In this document: positions 35,675-44,448 of the stretch, in pieces | Position numbering within the stretch: position 1 is the stretch's first letter | How the letters are laid out: every line of letters starts with the position of its first letter | NCBI GenBank assembly: GCA_012960535.1 | Contig: DUBB01000009.1 | Span: 94,835 to 153,661, forward strand | Direction of reading: 5' to 3' | DNA length: 58,827 nucleotides | Origin: Gammaproteobacteria bacterium | GTDB lineage: Bacteria; Pseudomonadota; Gammaproteobacteria; Pseudomonadales; Azotimanducaceae | Made by a program: the position numbers and the translations under genes | The notes under the pieces: model-generated | The model's database searches: none | What the model saw: only the letters and a program-made list of their open reading frames with translations | What the model was told of the DNA's origin: nothing

Positions 35675-36445
35675 GTGATGGGTGACCCAAGCTGGGCCTG
35701 GCCTGTGTTCTTAATCTGGACTGGTCTGGCTTGTATCTGTTTTGCCATCTTGATGTTCGTGCGTGCGCCCTATGGACGACACCAGCAAGCTGGCTGGGGG
35801 CCTACGCTGCCCGCCAGGACAGCCTGGGTTCTCATGGAAGGCTGTTCTCTCATGGTCATGACGGGATTATTCTTTGCCAGTCATGCTCCCGGCACATTGG
35901 CACTTACCGGCTTCAGTCTGTGGCTATTTCACTATGGCTACCGTAGTTTTATTTATCCCGTTCGAGCACAGATAACCCATAAAACCATGCCCTTGCTGGT
36001 CGCTCTACTGGCCATTACGTTTAATATTGTCAATGCAACATTTAATGGCCTGGCGCTGTTTTTCTGGCAGCCAGGTGAAGCTGCCACACTGAATCTGGGC
36101 CTGACAAGCCTGGCTGGGTTATTCCTTTTCGGTATGGGATTTAGTATTCATCTGCATTCAGATCAGGTATTGAGAGAACTGAGAAGCAGCACTTCATCAC
36201 CTTCCACCGAATACCAGATCCCCAACAAAGGCTTGCATCGATGGGTGTCCAGCCCGAACTATCTTGGTGAATTAATCCAATGGCTTGGTTTTGCTCTGCT
36301 GATCAACAACCTGGCGGCATGGTCATTTTTTATCTGGACCGGGGCCAACCTGATCCCCAGGGCGATCGCCAACAGGGCCTGGTATAAAACGACTTTTACG
36401 GATTATCCCGGTCACCGGACAGCCCTGATTCCTTTCCTATTCTGA
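35675..36445 (+). CDS. Steroid 5-alpha-reductase family membrane enzyme (SRD5A-like)
   Basis: About 256 residues with six to seven hydrophobic segments. The family signature is clear: AWVLMEGCSL (E55, matching catalytic Glu57 of human SRD5A2), FHYGYRSFIYP (Y87, matching the catalytic Tyr region), YQIPNKGLHRWVSSPNYLGELIQWLGFAL (in parts), TGANLIPRA and the C-terminal WYKTTF..YPGHRTALIPFLF pattern that builds the NADPH site. Known members reduce the delta-4 double bond of 3-oxo steroids with NADPH. GGAG lies 7 nt before GTG 35675 and 10 nt before ATG 35678; either may be the start. It is divergent from the serine hydrolase gene. Confidence 0.92.
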   Translation: MMGDPSWAWPVFLIWTGLACICFAILMFVRAPYGRHQQAGWGPTLPARTAWVLMEGCSLMVMTGLFFASHAPGTLALTGFSLWLFHYGYRSFIYPVRAQITHKTMPLLVALLAITFNIVNATFNGLALFFWQPGEAATLNLGLTSLAGLFLFGMGFSIHLHSDQVLRELRSSTSSPSTEYQIPNKGLHRWVSSPNYLGELIQWLGFALLINNLAAWSFFIWTGANLIPRAIANRAWYKTTFTDYPGHRTALIPFLF

Positions 36446-36488
36446 TTCCCTGATTTGACCATGGCACGGCACAATAGACGCTTTAGGA

Positions 36489-37808
36489 ATGACTACCCGG
36501 ACGGCTGGCGAAAAATCCACTGCCGGTTTACTATCCCGATGTGATCGCCAGAGCAATACATTGAACCCCTCCATATCAACAGACGTTCTTATCGTCGGTG
36601 GCGGCGTCATCGGCCTGACCATTGCCCATCGACTGCAGCAAACAAACCGCTCCGTGATGCTTATAGACCCTGCCGAGCCTGGTAGTGGCGCCTCCTGGGG
36701 CAACGCAGGAACCATCGCCGACTATGCCATCATGCCAGTTGCCTCCCCGGCAGTATTGAGAAACCTGCCTGCTCTACTGTTTAACCGAAACAGTCCACTG
36801 AGTATTCGTAAAGCGGCCATTTTATCCCTGGCACCCTGGTTATTGCGCTTCCTGCGGCAGGCGCTACCTGCGGCAACCCAGCGCAACATGCAGGTGCTGG
36901 CTAATATCCTGGCTGACGCGGGGCAGCGCTGGCAGGAACTGGCCGAGCATATCCAGGGACAGGCCCTGCTGAAAGCCAATGGCTGCCTGTATGTCTATGA
37001 TGACCAGAGAAGTTTTGAACTCGGCTGGCAGGATATCAGCCACCGGCAGTCATTTGGCATTGACGCGGAGATGCTGACGCCCCAGCAACTCGCCAGCCTG
37101 GAACCGCAATTACCACCGGTTGAAGGCGGTGCTGCCTTTTTTCCGAAGGCCCTGTACATCAACGACCCTGGACAATTCCTAACGCTGCTGTTTAAGCAAC
37201 TCACCGATCAAGGACTGCATTTTCAGCAGACATCGGTTATCGGCTTGTCCCGTCACAAGTCTGGCATTGAAGCGACCCTCAGCGGGGGTAACCGCGTTTC
37301 AGCTGGGCAGGTGGTTATTGCCGCAGGCGCCTACTCTCGCGGTCTTGCCCGGATGGCCGGCGATCGAATTCCGCTGCAGACCGAGCGAGGCTACCACCTT
37401 GAGTTTGATCTCGACCAACCCCTGCTGGGCAGACCGGTCAGCGCCAGCAGCAGGGGATTTTACATGACACCCATGCAAGGCCGGCTGCGTGTTGCCGGCA
37501 CCGTCGAGTTGGGTGGACTAAACCCCAAGGCCTCCCGCCATCGCCTCGATAAACTGCAACATGGCATCAACTATTATTTCCCCCATCTGAAGCAGGCTAA
37601 TCGCAGCTGGTTGGGCTTTAGGCCCTCTATACCCGATAGCCGGCCCGTGATCTCAGCTTCTAAATATGGCAACGACATTGTTTATGCCTTTGGTCACGGG
37701 CATATCGGTATGACCCTGGCACCGATCACTGCCGAACTGGTTTATGCGCTTCTCACATCAACCACGCCGCCCATTGACCTTAACGACTATTCTGCAGGAC
37801 GATTCTAA
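36489..37808 (+). CDS. FAD-dependent D-amino-acid dehydrogenase-like oxidoreductase
   Basis: A 439-residue flavoprotein of the DAO/DadA fold. The FAD-binding motif is VLIVGGGVIGLTIAHRL (about residue 33), followed by LIDPAEPGSGASWGNAGTI, which is typical of DadA-like proteins, and a C-terminal second FAD-contact region with YAFGHGHIGMTLAP. DadA-type enzymes deaminate D-amino acids and pass electrons to the quinone pool. The first 30 residues before the FAD fold are extra, so the true start could be a downstream TTG. It lies 43 bp after the 5-alpha-reductase gene on the same strand. Confidence 0.9.
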   Translation: MTTRTAGEKSTAGLLSRCDRQSNTLNPSISTDVLIVGGGVIGLTIAHRLQQTNRSVMLIDPAEPGSGASWGNAGTIADYAIMPVASPAVLRNLPALLFNRNSPLSIRKAAILSLAPWLLRFLRQALPAATQRNMQVLANILADAGQRWQELAEHIQGQALLKANGCLYVYDDQRSFELGWQDISHRQSFGIDAEMLTPQQLASLEPQLPPVEGGAAFFPKALYINDPGQFLTLLFKQLTDQGLHFQQTSVIGLSRHKSGIEATLSGGNRVSAGQVVIAAGAYSRGLARMAGDRIPLQTERGYHLEFDLDQPLLGRPVSASSRGFYMTPMQGRLRVAGTVELGGLNPKASRHRLDKLQHGINYYFPHLKQANRSWLGFRPSIPDSRPVISASKYGNDIVYAFGHGHIGMTLAPITAELVYALLTSTTPPIDLNDYSAGRF

Positions 37809-37927
37809 ACAGTGTGAATACTGCCTCTGTCCATGCTGTGGTTTGACGTGATGAGTTAAGGACCTGAATTGATACGAAATCCTGATGCTATGATTGAAAC
37901 GACAGGCAAACAATCTGGAAACCCAAC

Positions 37928-38995
37928 ATGAATATCAAGCAGCTATTTGACATTGAGCACCCGATTCTGCAGGCACCCATGGCGGGTGCCTCCACTCCGG
38001 ATCTGGTCGCTAACGTCAGTGAAGCAGGCGGCTTAGGCGGTCTCGGTGCAGCAGCAATGCCACCAGATTATCTACGTAAACAGATTCAGGCCATAAAGCA
38101 GCGAACCAGCGCCGCGTTTAACGTCAACCTTTTTTCTCCTGCCAGCGAAATATTTGATCCAGAAGCGCAGCCAGGTGAGCAATTTAGCGCTTTGCTGGCA
38201 GGCTATCACCAGGAATTTGAACTGGCTGAAGTGCCTGTGCCGGGTAACCTGTTCGGGCCAGCGGAACAACAACTGCAGGTGTTGCTCGATGAGCGAGTAC
38301 CGGTCATCAGCTTTCACTTTGGTGCTGAACCTGAACACGTTGATGCTATTCATGACGCCGGGCTAAAAGTAATCTGCTCAGCAACCAACACTACGGAAGC
38401 GAAGATTCTGGAAAGCATCGGTGTGGATGCTGTCATAGCACAGGGTAGCGAAGCTGGCGGCCATCGCGGGACGTTTATAGGCAGTTATCAGGATTCGCTC
38501 ATTGGTACCCTGGCGCTGGTACCGCAGATTGTCGATGCAGTGAGTATCCCGGTGATTGCAGCCGGCGGCATTATGGATGCAAGAGGTATCGTTGCTTGTC
38601 GAGCCCTGGGTGCACAGGCCGTACAGCTAGGTACCGCTTTTCTTGGTTGCCCCGAAACTGGCATCCCTGACGTATGGCGGCAGGCCTTGCTTGCATCACA
38701 AGCAGGGCAAACAACAGTAACCACTGCAATGTCCGGTAAACCGGCCCGCGGTATTCGTAACCGCTATATCACAGAGGTAGAAAATCTCGACGAACCCCTG
38801 CTGCCCTATCCCCTGCAATACGCGGTTTCAGGGGCCTTACGCAAACAGGCGACACAGACTGGTAACCCAGAATTCATGGCCATGTGGTCAGGCCAGGGCG
38901 TGGGCCTGATCAATCCATCTAGTGCCAGCAAACTCATGCAAGAGCTGATAACAGGTTCAGCAGAGCTCCGGGCAAAACTTGCATTAGCAGACTAA
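37928..38995 (+). CDS. Nitronate monooxygenase / 2-nitropropane dioxygenase family
   Basis: A 355-residue FMN TIM-barrel enzyme. HPILQAPMAGASTPDLVANVSEAGGLGGLGA opens the fold (in parts), FNVNLF follows, and the FMN phosphate-binding region is seen as QGSEAGGHRG and VIAAGGIMDARGI. Members oxidise alkyl nitronates such as propionate-3-nitronate; some act as enoyl reductases. It is the third plus-strand gene after the 5-alpha-reductase and DadA-like genes but has a 119-bp gap and may have its own promoter. There is no recognised partner for nitronate supply. Confidence 0.92.
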   Translation: MNIKQLFDIEHPILQAPMAGASTPDLVANVSEAGGLGGLGAAAMPPDYLRKQIQAIKQRTSAAFNVNLFSPASEIFDPEAQPGEQFSALLAGYHQEFELAEVPVPGNLFGPAEQQLQVLLDERVPVISFHFGAEPEHVDAIHDAGLKVICSATNTTEAKILESIGVDAVIAQGSEAGGHRGTFIGSYQDSLIGTLALVPQIVDAVSIPVIAAGGIMDARGIVACRALGAQAVQLGTAFLGCPETGIPDVWRQALLASQAGQTTVTTAMSGKPARGIRNRYITEVENLDEPLLPYPLQYAVSGALRKQATQTGNPEFMAMWSGQGVGLINPSSASKLMQELITGSAELRAKLALAD

Positions 38996-39241
38996 GGAAA
39001 ATTCAGGCCAGCCTCGCTCAATTTCAATAGCTAATACCCACTTCAGTCACTGGAGGCCAGGGGCCCCTTTGACATAGCCCCGGGTTCACGCAACGCCGGG
39101 GTGCTAAGCTAACTGCTTCATTGAACTGCATCGGGCTGAGCCATTCACTGACCAAACAGAAATGGCCCAGTGCATCTGGCCTCGGCTTGGACGTTACAAA
39201 CGCCACCGAACAAGGCAGTTTACTAGCATCCCAAACCAGAT

Positions 39242-40162
39242 TTATCGAAATGCGGACACGATCTCCTGCTCAAATGCCTGCAATAAAGCGGTATCGCCAG
39301 AAGGTATGCCGCCGAACATCACTTCCGCCACACCAGCTTCAGCAAATTCGCCAATGCGATCAATAATATACTGTCTTGAACCGGCCACTGTACCTGGGCC
39401 CAGGCCCTTTACCGCGCGTTCTATCAGGCCTTTATCCTCGGTTAGGTAGCAGGGTATGAGCAGGGTCTTTCTGATCTCTGCTGGGTCCCTGCCACAGGCA
39501 TCGCAGTGACGTTCCAGGATGGTCAGCTTGTGCTTGAAATATTCCAGTGCCATGCCACCGCCAGCCCAGCCATCCAGGTTCATGACATCACCGTACCGCG
39601 CTAGCGTTCGCAAGGTTCGTTTCTCGCCGGTGCCACCAATCATAATGGGTATCGGCGCATCATAAGAGCCTGGTGATAACCGAGCCTGCTTCAGGGTATA
39701 AAAGCTGCCTTCATGATCGACAGGGTCTTTATCATGAATCAATCGGCGAATCAGTTGACAGGCCTCTTCGAACCGGTCCTGGCGTTCCTTCATGGGCGGG
39801 AAGTCCCATCCATAAGCGGCATGTTCCCGCTGATACCAGCCCGCGCCCAACGCCAGGGTAAACCGACCGCTACTCAATGTATCAATGGTACCGGCAATCT
39901 TGGCGACATGGGCTGGGTTACGATAGGTATTACCGAGCACCAGGTTACCCAGGCGCAACTTCTGCGTCATTCCGGCAACTGCTGAAATGGCAGCCAAGCC
40001 CTCAAACGCGGTCATCGCTTCCTGCTCTGGGTTAGCCCCCGGCGGGATATAATGGTCGGCAAACCAGACACTATCCCAGTCTCCTGAATCCATGGCCAGT
40101 ACCGATGCAGCAACATCCTGCCAGGTGGTACGGTACACATTTACTTGTACGCCGAAATCCAT
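39242..40162 (-). CDS. LLM-class flavin/F420-dependent oxidoreductase
   Basis: A 306-residue luciferase-like TIM barrel. MDFGVQVNVYRTTW, WDSVWFADHYIPP, LRLGNLVLGNTYRNPAHVAK, LALGAGWYQREHAAYGW and PIMIGGTGEKRTLR are typical of the F420-dependent group. It is distinct from the other LLM protein at 9 kb. It is transcribed in the same direction as the ABC genes and the 53-residue membrane protein gene, which ends 42 bp upstream, and so could be cotranscribed with them. Confidence 0.92.
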   Translation of the reverse strand: MDFGVQVNVYRTTWQDVAASVLAMDSGDWDSVWFADHYIPPGANPEQEAMTAFEGLAAISAVAGMTQKLRLGNLVLGNTYRNPAHVAKIAGTIDTLSSGRFTLALGAGWYQREHAAYGWDFPPMKERQDRFEEACQLIRRLIHDKDPVDHEGSFYTLKQARLSPGSYDAPIPIMIGGTGEKRTLRTLARYGDVMNLDGWAGGGMALEYFKHKLTILERHCDACGRDPAEIRKTLLIPCYLTEDKGLIERAVKGLGPGTVAGSRQYIIDRIGEFAEAGVAEVMFGGIPSGDTALLQAFEQEIVSAFR

Positions 40163-40203
40163 ACTCCCTCCTTCATTGGGGTGATCATTCTCGGGTTAAC
40201 CAA

Positions 40204-40365
40204 TTATTTATCACAACTGCACTCACAGGGCGCCTTATTCAAATCCAGATAGATACCCCAGCCGAATAAGCCACTCAGGCAAAGGCAAGAGAAAATAACG
40301 CCAAGGCCTACAATCTGTAGTTGTCTGGTTTTCTGTACTGTTTCATGTTCAACATCAAAAGACAT
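40204..40365 (-). CDS. Small (53 aa) single-span membrane protein coupled to the ABC transporter genes
   Basis: A 53-residue protein: an acidic, hydrophilic N-terminus (VEHETVQKTRQLQ), one transmembrane helix (about residues 18-41, IVGLGVIFSCLCLSGLFGWGIY) and a short Cys-rich tail CECSCDK. Its ATG shares one base with the stop of the upstream ABC gene (TGATG), a usual sign of translational coupling. Four Cys, two in the helix and three in the tail region counting APCECSC, are notable for such a small protein. No family was recognised. A role as accessory subunit of the ABC exporter is inferred from coupling alone. Confidence 0.65.
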   Translation of the reverse strand: MSFDVEHETVQKTRQLQIVGLGVIFSCLCLSGLFGWGIYLDLNKAPCECSCDK

Positions 40366-42347
40366 CAGTTTGCTCTCCCATTTGTTTGCAACTCAACGAA
40401 TCGCGCGTAGGGCCCGCCAGAGGCCAGTAATTCCCGGTGACTGCCATACTCAATGATCCGGCCATCTTCCAGATAATAAATACGATCGGCGGAACGGATA
40501 GTCGCCAGTCGATGCGCAACCAGAATGATTAAATGATCTCCCCTTATTTGGCCCAGACTGCGAACCAGGCTTCGCTCGGTCTCTGGATCCAGGGCGGCTG
40601 TTGGCTCGTCCAGAATAATAATCGGCTTGTCCGAGACAAGGGCTCTGGCGATGGCAATTCGCTGTTTCTGGCCGACGGATAATTTACCACCGCTACGACC
40701 CACCCTGGTGTCATAGCCTTGAGGCAGATCCTCGATGAAACTTGCGGCATTGGCAATTTCAGCCGCGCGGCGCACCTCGGCATCAGTCGCTGAGGCCCTG
40801 CCCATGCGGATATTGTCGCTGATACTTACATCAAACAGGCTTGCTTCCTGAAACACAAATGCGACCTGCCGCCTGAGTGCTGATAGCATTTGCCTGTCGA
40901 GCACCTGACCATCTACAAGGTATTCACCCGAACCTGGTTCGATCAGTCCTGGGATCAGGTAAGCAAGCGTAGTCTTGCCCGCGCCAGTGGGACCAACCAA
41001 TGCGATGGTCTGACCCATCTCAGCATGAAACTCAATATCCCGCAGCGCCTGGGTTCCGTCCGGGTAATGGTAGTTAAGTCGTTTTAAGTCAAGGCTACTT
41101 TCAAAACGAAAGGGCTGATCTGCATCGCCTTGTTCTTCCTCCAGAATCTCCCTGGGTGAATCAAGGATGCTGAACACTCGGTCCATGCCAGTCACATTTT
41201 CCTGTAGATCGAGCCATAGCTTGCCGAGATAAGCCGACGATGCGGCTATAGCCCCAAAATAGCCATAAATAACGAACCAGTCACCCGGGGCAAACTTGCC
41301 GGCAATGAAAGAGGGGGCCAAAAAGTAAAAGACGACAAACAGCATGGCGTTGCCGACAAAAGCAGCTGTAAAAGATCCTAGTATTCTCACCACGGTCAAC
41401 TGTCTGAAACGCCTATAGGACTCAGCACTGGCGGTTTCAAAGTGCGCTTCCTGCTGGTTCGACATACCCAGCCCCTGGACCGCCAGAACATTGACCAGGC
41501 TTTCCTCAATGAGCGCCGTCGTTCTTGCGCCTGCTTCTCTCGCATAACTTCCATACTCGCGAACCAGGCCTGCAAAATATAGCACCATTACAAAGTTGAG
41601 CGGTGCGATCGCCAGGGCGCACCAGACAACCACTGGCTCGCTTCGGAACACCAGATACATCATGAATATAGTCACTGTCAGATTAACGGCGCTGGTCGCA
41701 GGGCCCACCCAGATATTAAAAATAATATTAGATATCGATGGCGTGTCGTACATGGCACGATAAACCACATCGCCAACAGACCGACTCGAGTACTGCACCA
41801 GGGACTGGCCCTGGAAATGGTGGAACAATTCACTGCGCAGCTGATGATTCAGTTTATGAGCGATGCGAATATGCCAGAGGGCTTCAAACAGGCCAAAGAA
41901 GCCACTGACCAGGGAATGCATACTATTGGCCTGGTTCTCTGACCTTGTTGCTGAATCCTCTCCCTCGGCAAGTCCAGCGGTCGCACTGTCTCTTTGTGCT
42001 CCATCGGTGCCATAGGCACCCACCAGCAAAACCATTAGGAGGAAGATACCGCCAAGCAGGAAAGTGATCTGCAGGGGCTCCCGGCCATCCAGCAGCTCGA
42101 CCAGCGGTAGGAAGAAAAACGGCAGAACCGTTGAACTACTGCTCTCAACCTGGCCCAGAACCACATAATCTACAATCAGTTTTGCCGGCCAGGGCAGGAA
42201 TAAAATCCAGAATATGCTGGTCATCTGGGTCGCCGCTTTAACTGCTAACTCAAATTTATACTGAAACGAATACACCATCGCCCGGGCAATCACCTTGAGC
42301 GCCCGGGCACTATCGATCTGCTCATGATTGGTATCAACTTCAGACAC
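40365..42347 (-). CDS. ABC half-transporter (type IV exporter fold), second subunit
   Basis: A 660-residue fusion of a six-helix membrane domain with an ATP-binding domain. Walker A is GPTGAGKTT, the signature is LSVGQKQR (a departure from LSGGQ), Walker B is IIILDEPTAALD, and the H-loop is VAHRLA. Between the first helices lies a charged insertion (about 120-145, rich in Asp/Glu/Ser). The start is GTG, with GAGGTG overlapping the stop of the upstream ABC gene and only 2 nt between the genes, so the two half-transporters most likely form a heterodimer. The substrate is unknown; drug, lipid and peptide exporters share this layout. Confidence 0.93.
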   Translation of the reverse strand: MSEVDTNHEQIDSARALKVIARAMVYSFQYKFELAVKAATQMTSIFWILFLPWPAKLIVDYVVLGQVESSSSTVLPFFFLPLVELLDGREPLQITFLLGGIFLLMVLLVGAYGTDGAQRDSATAGLAEGEDSATRSENQANSMHSLVSGFFGLFEALWHIRIAHKLNHQLRSELFHHFQGQSLVQYSSRSVGDVVYRAMYDTPSISNIIFNIWVGPATSAVNLTVTIFMMYLVFRSEPVVVWCALAIAPLNFVMVLYFAGLVREYGSYAREAGARTTALIEESLVNVLAVQGLGMSNQQEAHFETASAESYRRFRQLTVVRILGSFTAAFVGNAMLFVVFYFLAPSFIAGKFAPGDWFVIYGYFGAIAASSAYLGKLWLDLQENVTGMDRVFSILDSPREILEEEQGDADQPFRFESSLDLKRLNYHYPDGTQALRDIEFHAEMGQTIALVGPTGAGKTTLAYLIPGLIEPGSGEYLVDGQVLDRQMLSALRRQVAFVFQEASLFDVSISDNIRMGRASATDAEVRRAAEIANAASFIEDLPQGYDTRVGRSGGKLSVGQKQRIAIARALVSDKPIIILDEPTAALDPETERSLVRSLGQIRGDHLIILVAHRLATIRSADRIYYLEDGRIIEYGSHRELLASGGPYARFVELQTNGRAN

Positions 42348-42349
42348 GG

Positions 42350-44281
42350 TTACACCTCATCCAGTTCAGCAGCTACAAAACGGCTGAACGGCCCGGAGCT
42401 GTCAGCGAGTTCCTGGTAAGTGCCCTGCTCCTGCACCTGACCCGATTTCAGATAGACAATCTGATCTGCCTGACGAACCGTTGAAAGCCGATGCGTTATC
42501 AGGAAAATGGTCCTATCTGCCAATTGAGTTTTGATATTCTCTAAAATCCGGTGTTCAGTCACCACATCAAGTGAAGCGGTGGGTTCGTCCAGTATCAGCA
42601 CAGGAGTCTTTTTTAACAATGCTCTGGCCATTACTATCCGCTGCCGCTGACCGGAAGATAATCTGGCTGCTTTTTCACCCAGATCTGTTTGGTAACCCCG
42701 GGGAAGCTTCTCTATGAATTGCGTCGCTTCGACCACCTGAGCAGCCCAGAAGACTTCATTTTCCGTTGCTGATGGCCGAGCATAGCGAATATTTTCCATG
42801 ACCGTGGTCGAGAAAAGTATATTTTCCTGAGTGGCAAGCGTGATATTTTCACGAACGGAATTCTTGGTGAATTTTCGTATATCCATACCATCGATAAGTA
42901 TTTCACCCTGGTCTATCTCGAAAAGGCGTAACAGCAAAAACATTAAACTGGATTTGCCTGAACCAGTCGGGCCGACCAAAGCGGTGATCTGACCCGCCGG
43001 AGCCTTGAAACTCACGCCTTGAAATAAGGCCCTCTCAGGATAGCTGAAATGAACATCACGAAACTCAACCTCTTTAACAACTCGCTCCAGGGGCAATGCG
43101 TCGGGCAGGTCCTGAACGGCCGGCTTCAGGTCAAGCACCTGGTAAGCCCGATTCAACCCCATTGCCATATCTTGAGCCCGCCCCCACAGGGTGAATAAAT
43201 CCTCCACACTACCGCCTGCCTGTTTTGCCCGAGCCCGGGCCTGATCCTGACCACCTAGGTTCCAGATAGCAAAACCAAAACCCAACAACAGATCCCGCAG
43301 AAAAGTCTCAGCTCCCTGATAGGCCAGATAGGCAGCCCCCAACTCCACCACAATCAGTGGTATTGCTGTACAGCAGAATATGTAAAACCCATAGAATAAA
43401 AGCGTAACCCTGGCATCATGCGATGCCGAAAAGGCATCTGCCGAAGCCGTTTCAAACGCGCCCTGACGGTTGCCTTCCAGACTATTGACCTTGACGGTTC
43501 TGATACCCTCGATACTCTCCTGAATATTCGCTGTTAAGTCAGCGCTGGCGGTTCTCGCCTGCTTAAACTGCCGCCTCAGTGTCGGTGACAACCGCTTAGC
43601 TACCCAGAGCATGGGTAGCCAGCTGAACAGCAATATCGTACCCAACAGTGGGCTGAATGCCGTCACCACAAGAATACCCAGTAAAAAACGAATGACTCTT
43701 AAAAAGGGATCTATCATCAGAGTCTGTAATATCTGGGTAACCATGGCACTATCCTGAAGCAGCCGGTAGATACCATCCCCTGTTTTTGCATTGTTATGGA
43801 AGTTCATAGACAGTAACTGCATCTGGCTCATAATATGAACTCTTAGCGCTTGATTAACGTTTTGCATGATCCAGACACGGTAATAAGCAATAACATGAGC
43901 CCCCGCAGTGCCGACGCCAGTGGCGATGATGGCCAGAACCAACACCGGCATAATCAACGCATTACGCTGCTGGGTAGAAATTGCCTCAACCAGAACCCAC
44001 TGCTGCGGGTCCAGAAATAAAAGCCTCGCAGAGATGGCTGCAACAGGCTGATCAAGGACAACATTATTGTAGATCAGTCCAAAAATGATGAAGCCCGAGC
44101 CGGTATCCCATACAAAAAGAAAAATGACTGCGATGACATAGACGCTGGCATGCCAGCGCATTGGCTGAATATACGGCCAGGCCCTTATAAATAATCCGAT
44201 GATATCCTTGAAGCGTATGGCTTCGGCCTGGATCTCACCATACTGCTCTGCTGGGGAAGTTATCGAACTCGCTTGAGTCAT
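42350..44281 (-). CDS. ABC half-transporter (type IV exporter fold), first subunit
   Basis: About 643 residues. The N-terminal membrane domain (first helix near WHASVYVIAVIFLFVW) is followed by an ATP-binding domain with Walker A GPTGSGKSS, the signature LSSGQRQR, Walker B VLILDEPTASLD and H-loop ITHRLS. Start at ATG 44281 is supported by AGGAAG 9 nt upstream; an upstream in-frame extension to 44425 has no such site and is Cys-rich and non-conserved in look. It is first of three coupled genes (two ABC subunits, then the 53-residue membrane protein). It is divergent from an alpha/beta hydrolase gene. Confidence 0.93.
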   Translation of the reverse strand: MTQASSITSPAEQYGEIQAEAIRFKDIIGLFIRAWPYIQPMRWHASVYVIAVIFLFVWDTGSGFIIFGLIYNNVVLDQPVAAISARLLFLDPQQWVLVEAISTQQRNALIMPVLVLAIIATGVGTAGAHVIAYYRVWIMQNVNQALRVHIMSQMQLLSMNFHNNAKTGDGIYRLLQDSAMVTQILQTLMIDPFLRVIRFLLGILVVTAFSPLLGTILLFSWLPMLWVAKRLSPTLRRQFKQARTASADLTANIQESIEGIRTVKVNSLEGNRQGAFETASADAFSASHDARVTLLFYGFYIFCCTAIPLIVVELGAAYLAYQGAETFLRDLLLGFGFAIWNLGGQDQARARAKQAGGSVEDLFTLWGRAQDMAMGLNRAYQVLDLKPAVQDLPDALPLERVVKEVEFRDVHFSYPERALFQGVSFKAPAGQITALVGPTGSGKSSLMFLLLRLFEIDQGEILIDGMDIRKFTKNSVRENITLATQENILFSTTVMENIRYARPSATENEVFWAAQVVEATQFIEKLPRGYQTDLGEKAARLSSGQRQRIVMARALLKKTPVLILDEPTASLDVVTEHRILENIKTQLADRTIFLITHRLSTVRQADQIVYLKSGQVQEQGTYQELADSSGPFSRFVAAELDEV

Positions 44282-44448
44282 ACTACAGCACTTCCTGTGC
44301 CTAAAATGACGCATATCTTCATCGAAATAACGGCTCAAGCCATAAACTGACTGGGCACAAAGTCTGACCAATCCTGATAGGCTTGCAGGTACGGGCCAGA
44401 AACAATTCAATATACAGGGTTTCATTCCAGAATATACAGGCTAGACCC

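Noticed and set aside
44401..44445. Direct repeat AATATACAGG upstream of the alpha/beta hydrolase
   Set aside because: Only two copies and near the start codon; could be a regulator site but the evidence is too thin for its own feature.
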